From: Marchantia polymorpha subsp. ruderalis
Taxonomy: Eukaryota > Streptophyta > Marchantiopsida > Marchantiales > Marchantiaceae
DNA: 64,000 bases
Assembly (NCBI GenBank): GCA_037833965.1
Contig: AP031357.1
Location: forward strand, 14,156,001-14,220,000
Direction: 5' to 3'
The notes beneath the pieces were generated by a model. That model searched no databases. It saw only the letters and a list, made by a program, of their open reading frames with translations, and was not told where the DNA came from. A program made the translations under genes and the position numbers. Position 1 is the first letter of the stretch, and every line of letters starts with the position of its first letter. Positions 35,164 through 47,039 of this stretch are shown here, in pieces.

Positions 35164-37311
35164 ACAAGAGATCAGTTGACAAGTCTTTGGATCTCCAAAG
35201 TCAGCTTATCTTGACAAGGCTTTACAAAGACTTGGTGAAGTCTAAGAAACGAGCTTTTTTGAGACGAAGCAAGAATCCTTGACAAAGGACTTGATAGGGA
35301 ATCCCAAATACTTTTGGAGACGGTTAGGTGTATGGTCTTCTAAACCTACTCTTGATCTCAAGAGTTTGATTGACTTTGCTAAAAAGCTTTATTTCTTTCC
35401 CGACGCTGCATCAATGCCTTGTTGTGAGATAACATCTGGCTTATTTTCTGAATCTGAGGTGATGACTCAAGTCATAAAATTAGCAAATGATAACAGAGGA
35501 TTTGGATGATCTTTCTATTGAACTTTTGAAGTGGGGAGGAGATGTTATTGGACCAATACTCACTAAAGCGTTAGAGAATGCTGCTATGTATGGTTTTACT
35601 TCAACTTGGTCTTTACGGAAGATTGTGCCTATTCACAAGTCAAGAAGGAAGGACTTGGTGACAAACTATCGCACTATCATGGTGTGTAGTGTTTTTGCCA
35701 AGTTGTTTGGCAAATTGGTGGAGTCAAAGTTGAGCACATGGACTGAATCTCATCGAAAGATAGCACGGTTTCAAGCAGGTTTTTGACCTACATACAACAC
35801 CATTGAACATATCTTGGCCTTGCGTGTTTTATGGAAGAAGTCGAAGGGCAATGGAAAAGCTTTGTTTGCGCCTTCATTGATTTTAAGAAATCTTTTAATA
35901 ACGTACCTTGTGAGCTATTATGGGAAAGGCTGCAAGTCATTAGAGTACCATCAGATCTTCTAGCAGCTGTGGCCACATTATACCATTATGTTCAAGCCAA
36001 GATCAACACTTCTCAAACTGAAGAGGTTTTGAGTAACATTAGAATGATTCAGGTTTGTCCTCTCTCTCCTACTCTATTTGGCGTTTTTATAGATGATATC
36101 AAAGAGTGGTTGGAGGCATGTGATAGTGAAGATGTCAAGCTTAGAAACTTTGTTATCAAAGCTCTTTTGTATGCAGATGATATCATATTACTAGCACGTG
36201 ATGCAATTAGTTTGGAGAAACACCTATATGCTTTGGCTAGCTTTTGTATCCAGAATCAGATGGAGGTAAATATAGAGAAGTCTAAAGTCATGATAGTTGA
36301 CACTAGATCCAAGTTTTCCTTCCATTACAAGGATCTACAATTAGAAAAAGTGAAGAGTTATAAATATCTAAGCATTGATTTTTCTAATGATTATAGTTGA
36401 GCACTTTGCGTGCAAAAGAGATTTGAAGGTGGTTACAAAGCTCTATATTCATTGTTAAATGGGTGTAGAAGAGCTCATCTAGTGTCTTGGAGTCTTAGTG
36501 AATTTTTATTCAGAAGCTTAGTGTTGCCTTTAGTATTGTATGGAATCCAAGTGTGGGGTTCTGGTTGTAAGAAGACAGGTTGGGAGCGTGTGGAAAGGGT
36601 GTGGAGAGGCTGCAAAAGATATTTCTACAAGAAGAATTGGGTGTGAGAAACCAAACTTCATATGTTATTCTTCTTGCGGAAACAGGTTGTTTACCTCTAG
36701 CGGCTGAAGCTCTATACTTGACCATCACTTACATCAGAAGGGTGAGATCTCTTGATGCTTCTCGCCTTCCTACTCAAGCTTTGAGTGCCACACATGCCAA
36801 AGTATGGTTAGAGTATGTGATAACTTGGTCTTTGAGGTGGAATGTGACTGAACGCGATTGGGACTTGCAACCTATAGCACTACGTGAACGTCTAAAGGAG
36901 GAGTTTTTGAACATTATTTGGAGCAAGCGCGACACAAAGATGCAGTTTTATCAACTTCATGTGAATCTTATGCTTGTTTATTGTAAACAGTATTACCTAC
37001 TTGCAAGAATCTCTACGTCCTTACATCATATTATTGCTAGGCATAGAACTGTATCTCATAGGCTTGGAATTGAGGAAGTACGTTGGCTTAATATTGATAG
37101 GAGTGAACGTATTTGTAGGCTATGTGATGGAAGAGAAGTTGAGAATGAAGAACATGTATTTCTTACTTGTACTAGATATGTGGAGATTAGAGTGTCTGAT
37201 AATATAAATGTAGAGAATTTCTATTCTTTGTTACAGTTAGTTCCTTTTGATTTAGGTTGTTATATTAGGGACATTATTAGTTATCATTCTAGTGCTTTTG
37301 GCACTAGTTAG
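35164..37311 (+). pseudogene. LINE reverse transcriptase and C-terminal region
   Basis: Motifs in order: IVPIHKSRRKDLVTNYRTI, then FAKLFGKLVESKL, FIDFKKSFNNVP (a FxDFxxAFDxV-like block with the aspartate position changed), VCPLSPTLFGVFIDDI, and the catalytic box LLYADDIILLA (about 36163-36195). Next come a thumb-like region (LPLVLYGIQVWGSG) and a CCHC zinc knuckle (CRLCDGREVENEEHVFLTC, about 37115-37170). Frame changes near 35790-35830 and 36600-36650, and stops after GF (35785) and NDYS (36398), break it. The YADD box is intact. Confidence 0.9.
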
Positions 37312-37902
37312 GGATTGGCCTTTGGGGTCTTTTTCCCTTGTTTGTGATTGTAGCTTGTATTGTGTTTTTCGGCCTTTTGACACTTTGGGTCCCCGGGCTT
37401 GATCTATTATCATTTACCATTTTAAAGGGGGGAAATAAAAGAATAAAAGCACGAAAGATGATCAGAGAGTTTCAGCTCCTCTTAGTTGTAACCTTATATT
37501 AAGATGTGTATGATATGAAAGTACTAAAAATAGATCAATATACCTTCTTCACAACGGCTTATTTTATAATATCCCGACTTATCTCAAACCAAAGTTGTAT
37601 GTTCAACTGGATCTCAAATTCAAAATTTGTACTTGATCTGGTATATGGAAATGTTGGAGAGAATTGTGTTAATAATCGTTAATAATGAAATGCAAGCTTG
37701 TTAATGTAAAGTTTAAAACAACTATCAAGGCAGTGTTTTGTAAATAGATGTAAATGGGGTTTGGTTCCTGATTGAAAGTTTGACAAATGGGATTTGTCAA
37801 TGAAACTTTCTACAGATCAAACATGAGTTCAAAAGTTTGTGCAAGAGTCTTTCCGAGCAAAGACATATTCTCACCTCACTCCGAGTGGATCAGAGAGACG
37901 GC

Positions 37903-37938
37903 ACATCCACGTCATACTATAGTATGAAGTGGATGTGT
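37903..37938. repeat. Near-perfect 36-bp palindrome
   Basis: The 18-base halves CACATCCACGTCATACTA and 37921-37938 are reverse complements with one mismatch and no loop. Confidence 0.9.
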
Positions 37939-38461
37939 CGTGCTGGGGGAACTCATCGATGTTAACCTAAGCAACTCAACACAATTGGTTGTTGCGACTC
38001 TGTATGCTTTATTTAATGCCCGGGTATTGCACTTGGCCAATAATCTATCTGTGACGTTGTTGCATCCCTTTTGTCCAAATTAAAGATATTAGCTTCTGTA
38101 ACTTCGATGTCACATTGCAAAGTCAACGGCTGCAACGTCCAGGAACATGAAGCCTATTTCTTAAGGTCCAATTACAATTTCTCAACTTCTTGTGCTAGGT
38201 CAGAGATTATACAGTTTCAGATACAACTGTTTGTTTTGTTTGATATGACGATATGGCAGATGAATGTCCATACGTTACAATGACTCTCCATACGTTAATG
38301 TAGTGGATAGTTTTTGTGCGTAACTAAGTAATGCACATAAAATAATAAATTGATGAATATATATGTTTATTTATTTATATATACTCTCTTACCTACTTCT
38401 GGTACTTTACTGCTCTTATATACTTCTGGCAAAAGAGCTGGTGAAACGTATATAAATTAAA

Positions 38462-38504
38462 TCGTAAAACGCTCCCCCTCGACCAGTGGGGGAGCGCTTT
38501 ACGA
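38462..38504. repeat. 17-bp hairpin in AT-rich DNA
   Basis: TCGTAAAACGCTCCCCC (38462-38478) pairs with 38488-38504 with one mismatch around a 9-base loop. The GC-rich core (CGCTCCCCC) stands out against the AT-rich flanks. It may be a small fold-back element or an RNA hairpin; no linked gene supports a terminator role. Confidence 0.85.
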
Positions 38505-40874
38505 ATAAAGGGCTTAAGCTCTCGAACCAATAGCGGATAGTAAAAATATATGTTTTTTATTGACTTGTCACGCGGCTCGGTGAATGTACTTTTGACTTTA
38601 CATATGTAGGCAACCGATGTATGCTACAGTTCACCTACTATAATTACACGAACGTTAGTCAACTCCGTTCTCAGGAATTTAATTTGATCGTCTACATTTA
38701 CCATATGTAAATTGATCAATGTGTATCTCACTCCATATTTAATAACTGTGATTTCTCCAATAATATGTTTCAGTATAATATACTCTAGTTACGGAAATAC
38801 ATATATATCGATAAACAGGTGAACGTGATGTCGGCTATGTTCTGCGTAGAATTCACAATTTCGTGTTGGTTTGGACCTCTTTGATTGCAGTTGAGTAAGA
38901 CATCACTTTGCCATACCAGATTGATATTTCTTTTGGTTGTGGCGAGTTGAATAAGATTTCTAAATAGTGACGATGTTGGTTCTTAAAAAGAGAGTACCAA
39001 ATTGGGACTCGTATTCTTTATATCATGATATTTTATATAGGAAGTTACACATTGTAAAAATTAAAAAAATGAAGTACTAAAACTTTGATCATCATAGCTA
39101 TTGATTTTAGATGTCAATGGTCTAATGCCATAAATTTGTATCTACCTGTTCTGCTGATAGAGATTTGAAACAAGAATGAGCGATTTAAAGACATTTATAT
39201 CTATACGTATATAAAATACTCGAAAACAGACAACACAGATTTACCATAACAAATGTTACTAAAATGTAGACTTATAGCCTAGAAGTCTACCCTATAAGTT
39301 ATAGGGTATGTTCATCCACTGGCGGGCATGACGAAAGAACGAAATTTAGTTTGCGCTATCTTGACGAAAAGTCTTACCAAGAAGTAGGTACCGTCAGGAG
39401 TTACAGAATAAGTAGATTTTGATCCAGAGTGATCCAAGGTCCTCGCAATGAATTCAAATGCACATTTATGGCTTTCCAGTAAGATATCCTGGACAATTAA
39501 TAGTTTTTTCCCAATGCTAAAAACAGTGCAATACTTTGAAATGATATGAATGAATGAATGAGTGACTAAATCCAGGACACCCACAATAAGGAAACGTTGA
39601 CACGTCGAATGTTAGATCGAGATATGCATTTGGAACACTAATAAATTACCGAATGTATTGAAAATGGCACGTACATGTTTATCCATATATCCATACATAG
39701 AATCACAACAAGTAGGTTTGCTTTTCTTTATCATCTTAAAACGTCCGCAAGAGGATTCCCCTCAAATGAAACCCCTCAAATATTCCTACAACCAAACTGC
39801 AGGATCCAGACTTTGTAGAAATGAGAGAAGGCGTCAGTAAAGTGCAGTATGGTACGCTGTAGCTTTGGATGTGCGGAGATAGAAGGCTCATAGTACCAGA
39901 ATACGAAAGTCTCCAGTCCCTTTTGCAAGTCATATCGTAACCCGAAAGCCATCAGGCACTAAAAGTTGAATAAATAAAAATTATTGTAGCCATTAGATTA
40001 GTGCAGTGTTATACAGGGCAAGCGTATGGATTTAAGGGCCATCTATATGACTTGGCTAGACTGGACTGAACACATCTTTCAGTTGTTGGTGTTCGCTGCT
40101 AGCACAGAGATTTCACAGTGCCAGGTGACGAAATCGAGAGTGGCCATGTTAGATAGAGTCTTAGAGAGGATGCCGGTGGTTAGAAGACTGGCCTGAAATC
40201 GTCCTCGAGCCATGGGAAAGGAATAAGTTAGTCGTCAGCCAACTCTTTTTCTTGAATGACGAGATTTCGCAGGCTTCACTGAACAGGATGTAGTAATAAC
40301 ATATTAAATTCCAGATGCGACTTAGACAAGCACGTACAGGTTTTGTTTCTCGACGAGGTTCTTCAGAGTTGTAAAGTATGGTGATTCGTAGCGCACAATG
40401 ATCATCGTGCAGCGATTTATTCCAACGTTTTGACCGACGGGTTTTGTGCAGCTGAAATCTTCAGCTATTCCAGGGTTTTCTAGGCGAGGTCTGGTGAGTT
40501 GTAGCGCCATCAGACTAGACCCATATCATATAATAGCATGTAGTCTCGAGCCACATACTCGATCCAGCTATCGCAAGCTTTCCAGGATTTGACTTCCGAC
40601 ACATGCAACGCCACTTCAGCGGTGGAGCTGAGTTCTAGCAGATTTCCCTCTTGATCTGGTAACGGTCTCTTCTAATACTTCCATAGTTTTTTGGTCGCGC
40701 GAGAGGCAAGCCTCCTGTTTACGTGAGCTTGCTAGATGGCCTAGTCTAGCAACCTAGTCTCATCGGCCTGTCGGAGGGCAATGAGACAGTCCATCTCTCC
40801 AGCCAATATGTTTTACAGTCAAGGAAGTAAACCAAAATACTGCACATCGCTCGGGTTTCGAGAGCAGATGAACC

Positions 40875-42266
40875 TCAGAGTCTCGGAGGCATGCAACAGC
40901 TACTCGCTTTCGCTATGCCTCCGGTGGGTTCCCTTAACCCGGCGACTGCCTTCAAGTCGCCCGGCTCATTCTTGCAGAGGAACGCGGTCAGAGATTTTAG
41001 TCTCCTCCGCCAATCTATATTGCATTTGCTTGGGCAGGAAAAATGCTTCGCATCAAATGTGAAAAACAACTGTCCCTCTTTCAAGAACAGATTTGCCAAT
41101 CGAAAATTCCCGAATGGCTCGATTGCGGCGTTTGATGCGCATAATCTGGGCACGAAAGATGATCCAGATTGAGAAATATCCTGGATCAGAAACCGAGCAC
41201 GTTCTAATTCAAAGCCGTCTCGAGCCAGAAATATATATACTTTGTCTGATAATGAAGGGCAGAAGCGGTTTGCAACTGTCGACCGGAACAGTATGAGACA
41301 GGAATATTTATAGCCACATAAACACGCTGATTCCAAACTCACTGGTCCTCCAGCCAGAGTAATACCAACTTTATTCAGGGGAGGGTAAGAAGTGGATGCA
41401 GTCACATACATCACAGTGAGGTTGTGTTATTTGGAAAACACAGAATCATGGGCAAGAATTTAGGAAATTATCCTCAGCTGTGATCCGCGATTCCAGATGA
41501 CAGGAGTACAGTAGCTAGGACGTCGCCGATCGATAAAGGCCTACCAGTGAGCCGGCACTCCCTTTGGAATCATCCACTTGTAGTTCATGCAAATCAAACA
41601 ATGATGCGATGGATCGATGTCGTGATTAGATTCTTCTTGGACCTGGGGAGAGAACTATTCAGGAGGAATGAAGGCAGTTTGACCCGTGCACGTGCAGCCT
41701 TGTCTGCTGCGAACAGATTCTTAAGAAAGGAAATGAAGGAGTGTGGCTTCTCATAGAAAGTGTCGAATGGCCAGGTCATGTCAGTGGCATAATACGCTCT
41801 AGTCGCATCAATTTGAAGAATGACTTCCCATACGTGTGTAGGCCAGCTCCCTGAGCCCAAGCCACCTCGACGCTGACAACGAAGAAAACCCTGAACAGTC
41901 TGATTCCACACTCACTGGTCCTCCGAGCCTCTGAGATGCTGCAGCTCCATGGACTGCGTACTGCTGCGCATTTAAGCTTTCGGACGTACTGTATTCGAGA
42001 TGCACATCGGGGCAAAACTCAGGAGCGTTTTCTTTAGGAGCCACGCCAGAAGAAGCGTCCTGTGGTTGCTCTCGGATGCTCACCGTTCGAATCACCGAAG
42101 GACCGAGAAGTAGAACCGTCATTGTCTCTCTCGGTGCTCTGGGCAAGTATCCAACACGCTCATTGCAGGTGTAGCTTGCTAGATAGCTCGCTCGGTCGCT
42201 CTCTTGCAGATAAACAGAGGGCCGTCCTGCCTGCCTTCTAAACACATGACGGTTGATGCACACCAA
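40875..42266 (-). other. Uncertain coding region with a repeated donor-like block
   Basis: Several fairly long minus-strand frames lie here (41808-42266, 41594-41911, 40875-41414), but plus-strand frames overlap them and no domain is recognised. A block of about 30 bp, GAGGACCAGTGAGT(G/T)TGGAATC on the minus strand, occurs twice, near 41332-41360 and 41903-41930. Each copy contains a good splice-donor consensus (CA|GTGAGT). This could be a spliced gene with duplicated exon ends, or an untranslated or regulatory region of the divergent gene at 43006. I do not assign a product. Confidence 0.25.
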
Positions 42267-43005
42267 TTTACGTAACGAGCCAAATTGAGCTTGCTGGCAA
42301 TTCTGCTGCAGGTAAAAAGTCCTGATTTTGAACTTTATGCAGAACTTACACCACTCTCACCTTGAACCTCTAGATCTTCGTTTTATCAAGGTTTTTATCT
42401 AATGCTTCCGCTGTAACGCTCGCTGTTAGTTACAATTAGAACTCTTGTCATGCGCTTCGGTGTTGATATATAGGGACAAGCGCCCGAGGCCTGCTCTTTC
42501 GTTTCAATTTGCAGTACAACACTTGGGATAGATCCGTGGCATGCTTGCCGTCCTGCGGCGCTGCCTGACTTCAACGCTGTCCTTGTTTGAAGAAGATACA
42601 GACGTGCATGCATGGTTTTCAGTGTACTGACTTCGTACAAAACGATTTGCCGATTGCACATGAAAAGGAGAGGGAGAGAGAAAGAGAAAGAGTGAATTGT
42701 AAATGCAGAGATTTACGCGCACAATTCTAGACAGTGGTCGCTCGAGATTTGTAGGAGCACTGCAATGCAATGTACTTACTGCTACAAAACACTGACTCTG
42801 GAACGATTTGATTGATCCTGGAAGCAGTGTATGCCGAATAGTTCCAAAAGGCCAGTCATCGAAAGTTCTCTCAGGCATTTCGTATCGTGCAACCACCACC
42901 ACCACCACGGAAGTCGGAAATTACTGGGATCTGGGGTTACTGAGCTAGAAAGAATTCCTCGTGAAAAAGGCCGTGTCTGTATCTGGGGCCCATCCGCAAC
43001 ATAAG

Positions 43006-44568
43006 ATGGGACAGTCGCAGAACTCCAAGGGTCATCCATATGCAAGTATGAATTTAAAGTACGGCCATCCTGTGGAGTTTGTGAATGCGCACCAGCAGCA
43101 GCAGCAGGAACCAGTGTCCACTCGGTTGCTGGCCAACGTATTGTCGTCCAAAGCCAAGCGAATATCTGCAGGCATAGTGCTGATGAGCTTTCTGGCGATC
43201 CTCAATCTCGGAGCATTCTTCGCCGCTCTCAGAATCGGGCTCGTCTTCTACACTCCAGAAAGCGAAGGTCCGTCACTGGCAGTGAGAGGCTTCAACCACG
43301 ATTTCGACTATCCGGTCTGCTTGCTAGTGGCCATCGGTGACGACGGCGACAAACCCAACGAGCAGGCCGTGCCATATTCCGAGCTCTACCGGCTGACCGA
43401 TGCGGCGATCGACGAGCTGCGCCAAAGACCTCCGGCCACCAAGCTCCTACTGGCTGCAGATTACACGACCGTAGCCTGCAAGATGCTGAGGGACAGCTTG
43501 GAGCTGGTGGAATCACTGGCCGGGGTTGTGGAGCTCAGCTGCCAAACTCCAGGCCAGGCTTACAAAAATGTGGTGCATTCGGGGCACCAGAAAATTCGAT
43601 GCGGGACGACGGTGGTGGGCGATAGCGCTCGCTATGTGCCGCAGCTGACACTGGAATGGGCGCAGCTCATGCAGTGGCAGAGCCTGCGGGTGGTGAATCT
43701 GGACGACGAGGACCCGGCGCGAGCTGGCCCCGGCATTCCTCGAGAGAATTGGCGGCCCACGGTGGTGACGGCCTTCAGCACCAACCACTTCGCCGTGGGC
43801 TCGCTGCTGCTGCGCTCGCTCGCCAAGGCGGGCAAGGAAGCTGCGGACGCAGGGCTGTACAATGTGTCGGTGATTGCGTATCAGCTGGAGGAGTTCAATT
43901 CCACTCTGCAGCCGCTGCTGGACTGCGTGGTCCGCGAGATGAACGAGGAGTACAATGTGAACACCGAGCTTCGGCTCTTCAATTTCTCGGCCGTGCCGGC
44001 ATGGATGAGGATCAATGAGAGCCGAGGGTACAGCGGGACGGGCGAGTACGCCTGGAAGGTCGAGATCATTCACTCGGTGCTGGTGGAGAGGGGCTTCGTG
44101 CTGTGGGCCGATGCCGGGGGCCGCTTCACATTTCACGGGCTCATCGAGAGCTTGAACAACACTCTGGCCCATGGCTTCGCCAACAAGAACACGGTCGGAG
44201 TGCTGCCCAAGTGGGTGCACTCGGGCATGCTCAAATACTTCCGCTACAACTTCCACCATAACCCTCCCGTGCCCAATTGCGATGGCTCGGGCATCGGCTT
44301 CACGCTGGACAAGTACCAGAGCCTGGCCAGGCCCTGGTACGACTGCAGCATCACAAGGCAGTGCATCGCTCCGGACGGGTCCAGTCGAGCTAATCACCGG
44401 CAAGACCAATCGGCCCTCACCATTCTCACCAGCCTGAATGGCGACGTGTGCCAAGGGATCAGCTCGTCCGTCAAGAGGCACATGGACTCGCACCCTGGGG
44501 ATTTCTCCGGCACGAACCCCACCCGCTGCTACTCCGACCCTTTGCAAGTTTACGATGGCTTCTCATAG
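43006..44568 (+). CDS. Type II membrane protein, glycosyltransferase-like (DUF1647-like)
   Basis: An intact, intronless frame of 520 codons. The start is the first in-frame ATG (43006); the frame is open further upstream to a GTG near 42961, which is not a normal eukaryotic start. Residues 1-50 form a cytosolic tail with a short glutamine run (about 30-34) ending in KAKR; residues about 53-82 form one membrane anchor. The remainder should face the Golgi or ER lumen: it has five N-glycosylation sequons (NVS, NST, NFS, NES, NNT). The blocks TAFSTNHFAVGSLLLRSL, GEYAWKVEIIHSVL and VLWADAGGRFT resemble plant DUF1647-type proteins, which are probable glycosyltransferases. No substrate can be named. 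The coding sequence is far more GC-rich than its surroundings. The family is recalled from memory, so the fold is less sure than the gene itself. Confidence 0.85.
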   Translation: MGQSQNSKGHPYASMNLKYGHPVEFVNAHQQQQQEPVSTRLLANVLSSKAKRISAGIVLMSFLAILNLGAFFAALRIGLVFYTPESEGPSLAVRGFNHDFDYPVCLLVAIGDDGDKPNEQAVPYSELYRLTDAAIDELRQRPPATKLLLAADYTTVACKMLRDSLELVESLAGVVELSCQTPGQAYKNVVHSGHQKIRCGTTVVGDSARYVPQLTLEWAQLMQWQSLRVVNLDDEDPARAGPGIPRENWRPTVVTAFSTNHFAVGSLLLRSLAKAGKEAADAGLYNVSVIAYQLEEFNSTLQPLLDCVVREMNEEYNVNTELRLFNFSAVPAWMRINESRGYSGTGEYAWKVEIIHSVLVERGFVLWADAGGRFTFHGLIESLNNTLAHGFANKNTVGVLPKWVHSGMLKYFRYNFHHNPPVPNCDGSGIGFTLDKYQSLARPWYDCSITRQCIAPDGSSRANHRQDQSALTILTSLNGDVCQGISSSVKRHMDSHPGDFSGTNPTRCYSDPLQVYDGFS

Positions 44569-44745
44569 GCCCCATGGGCGGCGGCTCGCTCCCGTCCTCG
44601 TAGATCGAATTGGACACTGTCTTTTCAAGAGTTGGATTTTGCCAGCGAGCTCTTGAATTAGAGGCCCTCGGCACGAGGGCCCTCACTGTAGGTAGGTCTG
44701 TCTCTGCTGAGACTCGTGCCATTGCACTTCCAATTTGCAGCTGTA

Positions 44746-44751
44746 AATAAA
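44746..44751 (+). terminator. Polyadenylation signal candidate
   Basis: AATAAA preceded by TGTA lies about 180 bp after the stop of the membrane-protein gene, a normal distance for a 3' UTR. Assignment is by position. Confidence 0.45.
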
Positions 44752-44769
44752 ATCCGAACACGCTTAGAG

Positions 44770-46940
44770 TTTATCGATTCTGAGTACGTCTCGCAGTGGC
44801 GCACCACGATTGCTCTTTCTCGAGGCACTGAGTGCAGGAACCTGTTGGAGCGAGAGCTCGAAGACTAGCCCTGCAGCAGAACGCTCAAAAAGTTTCGCTC
44901 GTGCTGCGGGAAGCCAGCATGTAGTTCTGACCCGGGAGGATAATGTCTTCTGGGTGAAAAGAGTTACTGGGATCTGAACTCACAAACTTGATTTCGGCAC
45001 ATAACTTGCGTCTCACTTCGGGGGATCTCACTCATACGACAGTACCTCTGGAAAGTGGGCAGAGTTGCAGTACATTTAGACATTTCATCTCACTTTCAGA
45101 TCCTGGATCCCTTCCTTTGGAATTTCCAAAAGATTCTGAGATTCTGAAGTTCGGTCGGAAAGAACCCAGGATCTAAAAGCCAGATCGAATGTCCGGGACG
45201 TTCTCTCGACAGCTCATAACAACCCAGATCAGGACATGACAGAAAGACCTCCTTATCCAAGCTCTGTAATGCTCCTCCCCTCGGTACACTCAAGATCCTC
45301 TGAACGAGACACAGGCTCAGACGATTTGGACACCGTCGAACAGGAACACTTTCAACTCTCGGTGGATCCGTAGAATACTACGAAAAAGACGGTTTCTCTC
45401 TCGTGATTTGATCAACTCTCGCATCTATATACTTGAGAGGCGCGGACAGGCCCCGAACGACGACGATCCCCGGCATCTTATGTTCATGTGCGGATTTCGC
45501 AAGCTCTGGGGACGATTAGCAGCTTAAAGAAAACGGGGGTAGCCTTCGTAGCTCCGGACGGGTCATGAAAGTCCTGACCCATGAACAATGCAGACCTCGA
45601 ACGGCGATAATGGCATTATGTATGTCAGCATAGTACGCACGGGTTTGGTCATATTCAGGACGAGTACCGAACTACAAGGTTCATGGGAGATGGGGAATTT
45701 TGTCCATGAGAAGGTTGCCATCGCCGATCGTTTATGTGAGGTTCATGTTGTATGAGGCGCAACGATGCAGCGCTTTCTGAACCGCTTGAGGTCGAGTCTG
45801 AGAGTCTGAGATTCGTTACGCGTGCACCTTTGCATCACGAGGGCGATGGGTAACGGTTGTGCAGCAGCCAGGCCACCACCTTTCATGTCTGGACCTTGTC
45901 GGGGCTGAACTCTATCCACACGCAGGCGGACGTGAAATGAGAGTCAGACATCTCATCTCGCCTGCGTGCATTTCAAGTCACGAAGAGAGAGAGAGAGGGC
46001 GCAATGCGTCGGAGCTGGCAGATATATCTGACTCCCGTGGGCCGAATCTCGTCACAGGTCAACATTTCGATCATGAGGGCTGTCAGATTCATTCGTCCCA
46101 CGTCTCGCTAGTGGGCCGGGGTGCCTTTTGCCGCCAAATGCACATTTGGATCACGGGGAGGGTGAATTTTAGTTTCTGACGGTCACCTGCTGAGCTGATT
46201 GCCCTGTCACGGGAGTACGCTTCGATCGATCGGCGGTAAGGGTAAGTAAGGCGAGAAAGCAGACGACTGATCAGGATTCTATCGAGGGGTGAGAGCGGTG
46301 ATGATGGCGGGCTGTGCCTTTTCCCAACCGGAAGGGCGAATGTTGAAGGCCTGATCTTGAGGGTTTCACGCCAATGCTCTGTACGCAAGGATTGTCGCTT
46401 GTGCATGTTGCCCTCACTCTGAGGTCAAGATGTCAAAGGCGTATGTCAGCGTTGTCAGCGCAGACATGACAAATCTGTACGCGCAGCAAGTTCCACGAAC
46501 TTTGTTCTCTTTTCTTCCGGTCACGGCTGCGCGAGTCGCGGAAAAGCTTGAAATTCATGACCTCGCGTGAGCCGAGCTCGCACAACAACTTCCTACGCTG
46601 TCCGTGGCTTGCTGTAGGTGTCATCATTCCAACGGTACTTCAGTCTGTGATCTGGGGCTTTGGGTGAAAAATTATTGAGGACCCATGACATGGACGAGAG
46701 TAACCATCCACTGTCCATTCGAGCCGTAATGTCGCCCCATAGAGAAATTCATGGCCTTGTACATCTACGCTTGTCCCTCCATGACCAGTTCAACGAGGGC
46801 TGCAGTTTCATGCGAATCAGACCTTTTAAAGCAGTAAGTGCTTGGCACTTATCAAATTCGAACATTTCCTCCTAAAGGGTATGTTCGCCAAGGACAACTA
46901 CGTTCCTCTCTAGCCTACTTTCTTCTTGTTCTCAATGCAT
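44770..46940. other. No recognised gene
   Basis: Composition is mixed and open frames are short (the longest about 106 codons at 45859-46179). No motif is recognised. A GA run lies near 45983-45997. Confidence 0.45.
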
Positions 46941-46944
46941 CGTT

Positions 46945-47030
46945 AAATGGAATATAAAATAGAAAAAATAGTAAAATGGTAATAGATCGAGGCCGGGGGT
47001 GAAAAATCACAAACAAAAGAAAAAATTCCA
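46945..47030 (-). mobile_element. 3' end fragment of a related LINE
   Basis: Read on the minus strand it contains CTTTTGTTTGTGATT and then CCCGGCCTCGATCTATTACC. These match, in the same order, the 3' UTR of the LINE at 37345-37425 (CCCTTGTTTGTGATT and CCCGGGCTTGATCTATTATC), with the sequence between them missing here. No coding part is recognisable to the right. Confidence 0.55.
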
Positions 47031-47039
47031 ATTATCAAT

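Larger units (their letters stand above)
28906..37449 (+). mobile_element. Decayed LINE split by a nested insertion
   Basis: In order on the plus strand: an ORF1-like region (28906-29500), an APE-type endonuclease (29504-30295), the start of the linker (to 30590), a 4.57-kb insertion (30591-35163), the rest of the linker and reverse transcriptase (35164-36650), and a C-terminal region with a CCHC zinc knuckle (to 37311). An A-rich AATAAAAGAATAAAAG tail ends near 37449. Codons on both sides of the insertion join into one open sequence (VRKYTYKRSVDKSL), which confirms that the two halves are one element. Many stops and frame changes show it is inactive. The 5' boundary is not defined. Confidence 0.9.
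37450..40870. other. No recognised gene
   Basis: Short open frames only (for example 39312-39584 minus), with no domain I can name. Two strong inverted repeats inside are listed separately. Confidence 0.45.

Noticed and set aside
42961-43005. In-frame GTG upstream giving a 535-residue membrane protein
   Set aside because: GTG is not a normal eukaryotic start; the first in-frame ATG at 43006 is used.
43513-44547. 344-codon open frame on the minus strand
   Set aside because: It is antisense to the intact plus-strand gene. Long antisense frames are expected in GC-rich coding DNA, and its translation has no recognisable motif.
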